Shown here one piece after another: positions 29,701 through 34,270 of a DNA stretch of 34,270 nucleotides; the first letter of the stretch is position 1; every line of letters starts with the position of its first letter. Below the pieces are notes generated by a model that was given only the letters and a program-made list of their open reading frames with translations, made no database searches and had not been told where the DNA came from. Position numbers and translations under genes: made by a program. Source of the stretch: Elusimicrobiota bacterium (GTDB lineage Bacteria; Elusimicrobiota; Elusimicrobia; O2-12-FULL-59-9); the NCBI GenBank assembly GCA_016206405.1, contig JACQRQ010000102.1:1-34270 (forward strand), read 5' to 3'.

Positions 29701-32158
29701 CCCTCTGCGTCCTGGGGTTGAAGGTCCACCCGTTGTCCTCGGTGCTTTGAAGGATGGTGTCGCCATTGAAGTCTTCCGTGTCCAAAATGCCGTCGCCGTC
29801 CGCGTCCTCGTTCACCGAGCCCACGCGCAAGTTGATTTTATTGTTGGAATTGTCGCCGAACACAACGAGCTCCAAAAAGGATTTCTGGGTGAAATCCAAG
29901 CCGACATCCGAATAGACGTAAACCAGGGAAACTTCCGTGCTTTGGCCGACTGAAAAATTATAATCGATTCTGAGAACCTTCTGAACTTCCTCGCTGGAGG
30001 AGCCGGCCTGGGCGTTGATTTCGCGAACCTTGACGTCTTCATTGTCCCATCCCAAGGACCCTGGATGGTCGGTCGGCGCTCCCTGGGGGTTGGAGGTGAT
30101 TACCCAGAAATTTTTGTCGGCGCTCGCGGAATCGTCCTGTTTGATGCCCTCCATATTGTCGATGAGCGCGAAATTCGAGATGTTCGGATTTTTCCCGCTC
30201 AGGGCGATCTCGCCTTTGAACGTGCCGGTCAAAAACGGCAGCAGCCGGATGTCTTTGAGCTGCGTGTCCGCCTCGTAGACCAACAGGCTCCGGGGAAGCT
30301 GCTGGATGCTGGGCGTCGTCGGCGGCTTGCTGGCGGCGTCATAGAGCATCGTCCCGCCGATGCTCCACCAACTCGTGATGTCAAAGGAGCCGCGCGCCCC
30401 CAGAATGGAATTGGTGGCCGAAGGGCCGAAAGGCGAGACTTCGTAGGCGACGTCGATCTTGCTGTCGAATTTGATCTGGTCTTCGTTGAAAAAAGTGATG
30501 ATGCCGATGTCGTAATCGATGAAATAATCGACGTTTCTGCGCAAAGCCTGGCCGTCCAGCAGCACCGACTCCGACTGCAGCACGAGACTCGGCTCCAAAA
30601 AAAACGTCTTAAAGCGGTTGCGAAACTCGACGAAAAAGATGCGCTGGCCGATGGGCGTGGGGGCATAAATTGCCGCCTCCACGAATGGTTTTTTAAGCTG
30701 AAAAGTGCCGTTTTCAAAGTCCACCTCGATCGTGCTGGGGTAAGCCTGCGGCGGGCTGAGCGCGGCTCCCACCTCCTGCCGGTTTCTGTCGAGAACCTGC
30801 AAAATGAAGCTTCCCCTCCCGTCGTCGCGCACGATGGAAGTGGCGCCGATGGAATAGAAAGTTTTCAGCTCCCGGGTGAAGCCCCTCTGCGTGGTCGTGG
30901 AGACGCCCCCCTCCGATATCGGCAGGTCGTTGGGCGTCTTGATGAGCCTGCCTGAAACCGTTTCGGTCGCCAAAACAAGCCGCTTGCCGTCGGCTTGGGT
31001 ATAATTGACGGCTACCACCGCCTGTTGGAGCAAGGCGTTTTTAAATGTGATGACGCCGCGCACGTAATCGATGATGTAGTCGGAGCCCGGCTTGAGTTGG
31101 ACGAAGTTCCCGGTGTAGCGGGCCGCGGATTCTCCCTCGTCGTTGACGGTGAGGCTCGAAACGTCGACGTTGGTTCTGCCCGCGCTCTGCACGTCCATCA
31201 AAACGATTTCCGATCCGGGAAGAATCGGAAGCCGCGTGGCGGTTCCAAAGCTTAAATCATAGAACTTGCGGCGGATATAGGAGGTATCAAGAATATCCCT
31301 GCTTTGGAGCTGCGTGTTTCCGATGAACTGCTTGGTTTTCGTGATTCCCTTGGTCCGGCTTCCGACAAGGGTGAAGCTCGCTTTTTTGAATTTCAGATCC
31401 ACGCGCACACCGAACAATTGTTTATTGTAAGACACGAATTCCGTCGCCGGAAGGGACAAATCAATGTCGCCGAAGGACGCGTTTTGGACCACCTCGTCGG
31501 CTTCGCCCTTGTAGGAAATGGATATGTCCTGCTTGTTGGGTTTGGTGTCGTCGTAATCCACGTTGACGCTGATTTTCTCCCCCACCTTGCCCTGCATCCG
31601 TATTTGAAGCTGCTGCTGAATGTCGAAAAAGTTCGTGCTTTGGGGCCGCGTGATGTTTTGCTGATTATTGAGAAACCTCTTGCCGTTGAAATTAAAAGAG
31701 ATCGTTTTCCTGCCGGTCACGGACAGGCTCGTGCCGTAACTGGGGACCTCCAACTCCGGCGAGAGTTCCGTGGCCGCGGGCGGGGCCTCCGCCGAGACCG
31801 GCTCGACTTTGGGCGTCTCCTCGGGCCCCTCCGCCGGGAGCGTTCCGGTTTCGATCGCGTTGCGGGTCTCATTCCACCTCTGCTGGCTGTATTGGAAAGA
31901 CTCCAACTCCATCAACAACAGCTCAAAATCCGCCTCCTCCGCCTTAGACTCCTCCTTGCCGAAAAGTATTTTCTCATCGTCTTTGTCCATCAGCCGGAAT
32001 CTTTCCGTCCCTGCGGAGGACCGCCACAGCGCGCCGTCGTCCTGGCCGAAAGCGGGCGAGCCGGCAAAGCCCGCCGTCAGCAAGACGGTCAGAAAAACCA
32101 TATGCGGCAAAGAAGGCGTTCGTTTAGACAAAAAGATACCCTTCTGCAACACGTCCAT
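26771..32158 (-). CDS. SprA-like giant outer-membrane beta-barrel protein (type IX secretion translocon homologue)
   Basis: This 1795-aa protein has a signal peptide (cleavage near AFG-QDDG, residue about 39). The SprA/Sov-like region includes VNVDYDDTKPNKQDISISYK, FGDIDLSLP and the IDNMEGIKQDDS motif. Asp-rich EF-hand-like segments (DADGDGILDTEDFNGD, EDLNRNGRLDAEDLSG) come next, and a long run of beta strands ends in NIGSTLTFQF. The C-terminal Phe is typical of outer-membrane barrels recognised by the BAM complex. In Bacteroidota SprA (about 2400 aa) is the outer-membrane pore of type IX secretion, so this is a shorter homologue. Starts at ATG 32158 with a promoter at 32187-32215; an in-frame TTG at 32131 preceded by AGAAGGG is an alternative. 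No other T9SS gene is in the window. Confidence 0.82.
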   Translation of the reverse strand: MDVLQKGIFLSKRTPSLPHMVFLTVLLTAGFAGSPAFGQDDGALWRSSAGTERFRLMDKDDEKILFGKEESKAEEADFELLLMELESFQYSQQRWNETRNAIETGTLPAEGPEETPKVEPVSAEAPPAATELSPELEVPSYGTSLSVTGRKTISFNFNGKRFLNNQQNITRPQSTNFFDIQQQLQIRMQGKVGEKISVNVDYDDTKPNKQDISISYKGEADEVVQNASFGDIDLSLPATEFVSYNKQLFGVRVDLKFKKASFTLVGSRTKGITKTKQFIGNTQLQSRDILDTSYIRRKFYDLSFGTATRLPILPGSEIVLMDVQSAGRTNVDVSSLTVNDEGESAARYTGNFVQLKPGSDYIIDYVRGVITFKNALLQQAVVAVNYTQADGKRLVLATETVSGRLIKTPNDLPISEGGVSTTTQRGFTRELKTFYSIGATSIVRDDGRGSFILQVLDRNRQEVGAALSPPQAYPSTIEVDFENGTFQLKKPFVEAAIYAPTPIGQRIFFVEFRNRFKTFFLEPSLVLQSESVLLDGQALRRNVDYFIDYDIGIITFFNEDQIKFDSKIDVAYEVSPFGPSATNSILGARGSFDITSWWSIGGTMLYDAASKPPTTPSIQQLPRSLLVYEADTQLKDIRLLPFLTGTFKGEIALSGKNPNISNFALIDNMEGIKQDDSASADKNFWVITSNPQGAPTDHPGSLGWDNEDVKVREINAQAGSSSEEVQKVLRIDYNFSVGQSTEVSLVYVYSDVGLDFTQKSFLELVVFGDNSNNKINLRVGSVNEDADGDGILDTEDFNGDTILQSTEDNGWTFNPRTQRAPFPKQGAANGRIDAEDLNRNGRLDAEDLSGGDFGYRGGAADSQIFFDATTTSSRTAVDFSGWHTLQVPLGINDQSRNNWAAIRQLRFSITRSTSGAASGALRIARISVVGSAWQNARFENVAPGSPSPSGELQVGSINNVDNSAYLPIFRDVGEARGVFDDLYGSQQLPTQANNQNRVEQSLALSMRNLTAGTTIFTKQDFSRAVDLSQHREFRFLLYSNPSINPGPALGGSQTFFLRLGNEQNYYEFRVPVKSDFNGWRLFTATLQDLNGDNIPDAWKNASAYEAVTLSSGNPSFQNVSSVFAGIYNTGSVAISTGTLWLNELHVADPRRITGNARKLSADFSVPNWMTFGGSHRLVDRNFQTPVTVVANQDNQQDQAFLNFSRLSFFPMRFNLMRQITETPSVALTGDQSNLVSLLSQGKLVRLDRSGAGELTLWKLPSVSLSASRNTVDYESSTRFDDRRSYSASTAYGVPWQIFFLPRNVNFSYQLTDSRVNFRSVDALRLPGNANTKEILDNLSASGSFDFWRGAKFNPTYSLARARESREEFSTGQLVKLSYPKSKSQSAGFNATLHLADWLSPSIDYKISHSENNLLNVSTVTIGDQNFRFDIGDIKSVKRNADGTINLPFSLRDIWTRSKLFQSFTLTSSYQISDGDSWENVEREFESLTNLWVRNRLTPSNPVARRTTLTLRDSITSSQRWSPFQAYDLQSRKAPLKTITLSNNFSRSLERRDNTGTLTRTLSLNFPDLTASMTQMENLLGAEKWMKNAGTNFKFARRLTVNVGLDQNADTSFGADFRFKALDRFDTSTSFNQKTTVNEDLRIGQVTQRTTHRDASAQTTFDARIWRFTTKLDYTFDLATLGTGQQTTNVTTLTPSVLARADLSVPKGFLIPFSEKKLVFSNRIVWSNTLSLSHRRSPLSQSDNSDLLSLDMSGDYEISKNLRLTLNAGLSRLWHKFVKQEEFVAYNIGSTLTFQF

Positions 32159-32186
32159 TCAAAAACGCGTTCAGTTTCAGGGTTCC

Positions 32187-32215
32187 AGTATATCGCTATG
32201 CAATAGCCCAGTCAA
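32187..32215 (-). promoter_or_regulatory. Promoter TTGACT-N17-TATACT of the sprA-like gene
   Basis: The -35 TTGACT (32215-32210), 17-nt spacer and -10 TATACT (32192-32187) are near-consensus. Transcription should start near 32180, giving a leader of about 22 nt before the ATG at 32158. The divergent lptF promoter is about 100 bp away. Confidence 0.75.
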
Positions 32216-32307
32216 TGCTCGGACTTTCCGTCGAAAGCTCCGCGCATGGCCTCATTTCCTTGCGCCCGGCGCGGCGTCGAACGGCGGGCGCACGCAAACC
32301 GCATCTT

Positions 32308-32316
32308 TGATATAAT
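32308..32316 (+). promoter_or_regulatory. Extended -10 TGATATAAT of lptF
   Basis: TGA-TATAAT is an extended -10, and the ATG lies 6 nt downstream at 32323. Transcription would begin at the A of the ATG, giving a leaderless mRNA; the bases between (TCCTCC) are not a Shine-Dalgarno sequence. No clear -35 is present. Confidence 0.65.
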
Positions 32317-32322
32317 TCCTCC

Positions 32323-33468
32323 ATGCCGATCCTCTCCCGGTACCTCATCCGCCTGTACCTGCCGCTGTTCGCCGTATCCATGGGGCTTTTCATCTTCGTC
32401 CTGGTGATGCATAATTTCATCCGGCTGCTGACGATCGCGACGATGAAAGGAATCCCGCTGTGGTGGATCGCCAAATGCTTCGCTTTGCTGACGCCTTATT
32501 TCTTCAGCCTGGCGATCCCGACCGCCTTCCTGATCGCTTTGCTTCTGAGCCTGGGCCAGTTGGCCGAAGACGGCGAAATGACGGCCCTGAGAGCCTCCGG
32601 TTTCTCCTTCCGCCAAATCCTCTGGCCTCTGGGAGCCTTCGGCCTTTTACTGTGCGCGCTGCTGTTTTTTTTAAACCATCAGGTCAGTCCAAAGGGTCTC
32701 AAAGAGTTTAAAAACACCCGCGCCAAGTCCTTCTCCCAAATAAGCCGACTGGATCTGGAGCCCAACGTCTTCATGGAAATGGGGGATTTCAAGCTCTATG
32801 CCCGCCGGGTCGATAAAGAAAATCGCCGCATCCACGGGGTTTACCTTTTCCGCTATCAGGGCTTTGCCATGAGCCTGAGGGTCAGCGCCGAGGAAGGAAG
32901 CTACGCGCTGGATAAGGGAAACGGAATTTTCATGGCTTTGACAAACGGCGACATCTACATCCCCAATCTCGATGATCCCAGCCGGCTGACCTTGGCGCAA
33001 TTTGAAACCTACCGCATCTACATCCCCGCTCAAGCGCAGGCCGATTGGCAAAGAAACCCGGGAGTCCGTGAAATAGACAGCCTCACGCTGCTCAAAACCC
33101 TCCGCCGCCCCGGCTCAGGAACTGCGGCAAGCGGCGAATTGAACCCGCAGGCGCCGGACGGCGCCGCCTTCACCCTGAAAGACTTGGCCGGTTTCCGGAC
33201 TGAAATATCAACCCGCACCGCCCTGGCTCTTTCCCCGCTCGTATTTTTCCTCCTGGGAGCGCCTCTGGGCATACGCCTTGAGAAGCGCAGCCGCCCCATG
33301 GGCTTCGCGCTGAGCCTGCTGATGATATTTTTTTACTACGGATTTTTGGTTTACGGAGTCGGATTCGGAAACCGCCATCCCGACTGGTCGTGGATCGCCC
33401 CCTGGCTCCCCAACTTCATCGGCGCGGCTTCCGGGCTTTTTCTCTGCGTCCAAATGGCGAAAAAATGA
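32323..33468 (+). CDS. lptF: Lipopolysaccharide export permease LptF
   Basis: YjgP/YjgQ-family inner-membrane permease that works with LptG and the ATPase LptB to extract LPS from the inner membrane. The 381-aa protein has three N-terminal hydrophobic segments (about 11-30, 48-78, 98-118), a periplasmic beta-jellyroll region (about 120-285) and three C-terminal segments (about 295-375). The cytoplasmic-side motif GEMTALRASGFS is typical of LptF/G. The stop codon overlaps the next ATG (33465-33468), so it is translationally coupled to lptG. The LptF/LptG labels follow gene order and are not proven by sequence. The ATG follows an extended -10 directly. Confidence 0.9.
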   Translation: MPILSRYLIRLYLPLFAVSMGLFIFVLVMHNFIRLLTIATMKGIPLWWIAKCFALLTPYFFSLAIPTAFLIALLLSLGQLAEDGEMTALRASGFSFRQILWPLGAFGLLLCALLFFLNHQVSPKGLKEFKNTRAKSFSQISRLDLEPNVFMEMGDFKLYARRVDKENRRIHGVYLFRYQGFAMSLRVSAEEGSYALDKGNGIFMALTNGDIYIPNLDDPSRLTLAQFETYRIYIPAQAQADWQRNPGVREIDSLTLLKTLRRPGSGTAASGELNPQAPDGAAFTLKDLAGFRTEISTRTALALSPLVFFLLGAPLGIRLEKRSRPMGFALSLLMIFFYYGFLVYGVGFGNRHPDWSWIAPWLPNFIGAASGLFLCVQMAKK

Positions 33469-34270
33469 AAATCCTCACGCGCTACGTCATGAAAAGCTTT
33501 TTCATCCCCTTCGCCGCCGGGATTTTTGTGTTTTCGCTGCTCATCTTCCTGGGCAACTTTTTCGAGCGCCTGGACTCCCTGATCAAAAGCCCCGCGTCCC
33601 TGTGGGCCATCCTTCAATTTCTCTGGCTGGAAACTCCCTATTGGATGGTGCTCATCATCCCCATCGCCACGCTCACCGCGAGCATGCTGGCTATCGGCGG
33701 CTGGATCCGGAGCCGGGAGTACCTCGCCTTCCAGGCCGCAGGAATCGCTCCCGCCCAGATGCTGAGGCCGCTTTTTTACTGCGCGTCTTTGGTCGCCCTG
33801 CTAAGCTTCGCCGCCCAGGAGACGGTGCTCCCCTACTGCTATTGGAAATCGCAGGAGATTTTTCGCGAGCAGATCGAGCCGCGATACAGCCAGAAACAAA
33901 CGGTGTGGACCAAAATCGTGCTGGTGGGCGGGCCGGGGCAATTTTTAATCGTCGAGGAATTTGACCTGGGAGCAAAGCGGATGCGGCGGGTGGTCATGGA
34001 CCAATACGAGGGAGACCGGCTTCTCGGCCAAGTCGACGCCTCGGAGGCCGCCTGGGACCCGGCCGGGGAGACTTGGGTTTTTTCGCATGGAGTGCAAAGG
34101 GATTTTGCCGGCGGCGCGGTGCGCGAGAAAAAATTCGACCGGTTCGTCTCCAACTTGACCACCCCGCCCCAGCAGCTTATTCCTCCGAAAAAACGCCCGG
34201 AAGAGATGAGCCTGCGGGAACTGCGCCGGTACTCGAAAACCTTAAAGAGGCTGGGACTTTCGACGCGGGA
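33465..34270 (+). CDS. lptG: Lipopolysaccharide export permease LptG (truncated by window end)
   Basis: This second YjgP/YjgQ-family permease starts at the ATG overlapping the lptF stop codon. It begins MKILTRYVMKSFFIPFAAGI and continues in frame to the window edge (about 268 residues visible). It shows the same layout as LptF: N-terminal hydrophobic segments, the SREYLAFQAAGIAPAQML cytoplasmic motif (like GEMTALRASGFS in LptF), then a periplasmic beta region. The C-terminal membrane segments lie beyond the window. The heterodimeric partner is the product of the preceding gene. Confidence 0.9.
   Translation, partial: MKILTRYVMKSFFIPFAAGIFVFSLLIFLGNFFERLDSLIKSPASLWAILQFLWLETPYWMVLIIPIATLTASMLAIGGWIRSREYLAFQAAGIAPAQMLRPLFYCASLVALLSFAAQETVLPYCYWKSQEIFREQIEPRYSQKQTVWTKIVLVGGPGQFLIVEEFDLGAKRMRRVVMDQYEGDRLLGQVDASEAAWDPAGETWVFSHGVQRDFAGGAVREKKFDRFVSNLTTPPQQLIPPKKRPEEMSLRELRRYSKTLKRLGLSTR

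Overview
The window comes from a GC-rich, Gram-negative bacterium. The evidence for an outer membrane is an LptF/LptG-type permease pair, a very large SprA-like outer-membrane beta-barrel protein and several exported proteins. Lysine and diaminopimelate appear to be made by a DapB plus LL-diaminopimelate aminotransferase (DapL) route. The gene mix (DUF4175-like coiled-coil protein, DapL, SprA-like protein, GH57/glucodextranase-like secreted protein) suggests an uncultured lineage such as Elusimicrobiota or a neighbour. That placement is an inference from gene content. No rRNA or other phylogenetic marker was checked.

Layout. 1-5 kb, minus strand: the first four codons of a gene driven by a perfect consensus promoter, a 1113-aa DUF4175-like membrane coiled-coil protein, a 55-aa hypothetical protein with a structured leader element, and an aldo/keto reductase. 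5-8.8 kb, plus strand: uvrB, nadC, birA. 9.2-13.8 kb: a likely osmotic/sodium-stress group, with a sensor histidine kinase and trehalose-6-phosphate phosphatase on the minus strand, divergent from an NhaR-like LysR regulator and a CPA1-type Na+/H+ antiporter. At 14 kb: tRNA-Glu(UUC), followed after 16 nt by an exported FAD oxidoreductase that carries a c-type heme motif. 16-20.5 kb: phhB (minus), then dapB, a small membrane protein, dapL, panB and an alpha/beta hydrolase with overlapping or closely spaced ends. 20.5-23.6 kb, minus: a GT-C glycosyltransferase overlapping a glycerate kinase. 23.8-26 kb: a membrane-anchored CBM48 protein overlapping a secreted GH57/glucodextranase-like protein. 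26-32.2 kb, minus: sprA-like gene then comF. 32.3 kb to the end: lptF then lptG (truncated by the window edge).

The most unusual content is not an ordinary gene. (1) A family of mosaic palindromic elements occurs at five places (about 7.83-7.99, 8.82-9.12, 15.65-15.93, 22.89-23.00 and 23.59-23.74 kb). Members share signature blocks and often centre on CCAGTGG-like cores with different, internally matching arms. Two lie in frame inside protein-coding genes (nadC and the glycosyltransferase, in opposite orientation relative to the genes). A third appears to supply the start codon and promoter of that same glycosyltransferase. This resembles the protein-coding palindromic elements of Rickettsia, but the sequences are different. 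(2) Tandem octamers of the form RTARAGTG occur after uvrB and, as an inverted pair of arrays, between phhB and dapB. (3) Many first genes of transcription units have a -10 box ending only 0-12 nt before the start codon and no Shine-Dalgarno sequence, which implies leaderless mRNAs, while several operon-internal or leadered genes have clear Shine-Dalgarno sequences. (4) An 84-nt multi-stem RNA-like element lies upstream of the 55-aa gene.
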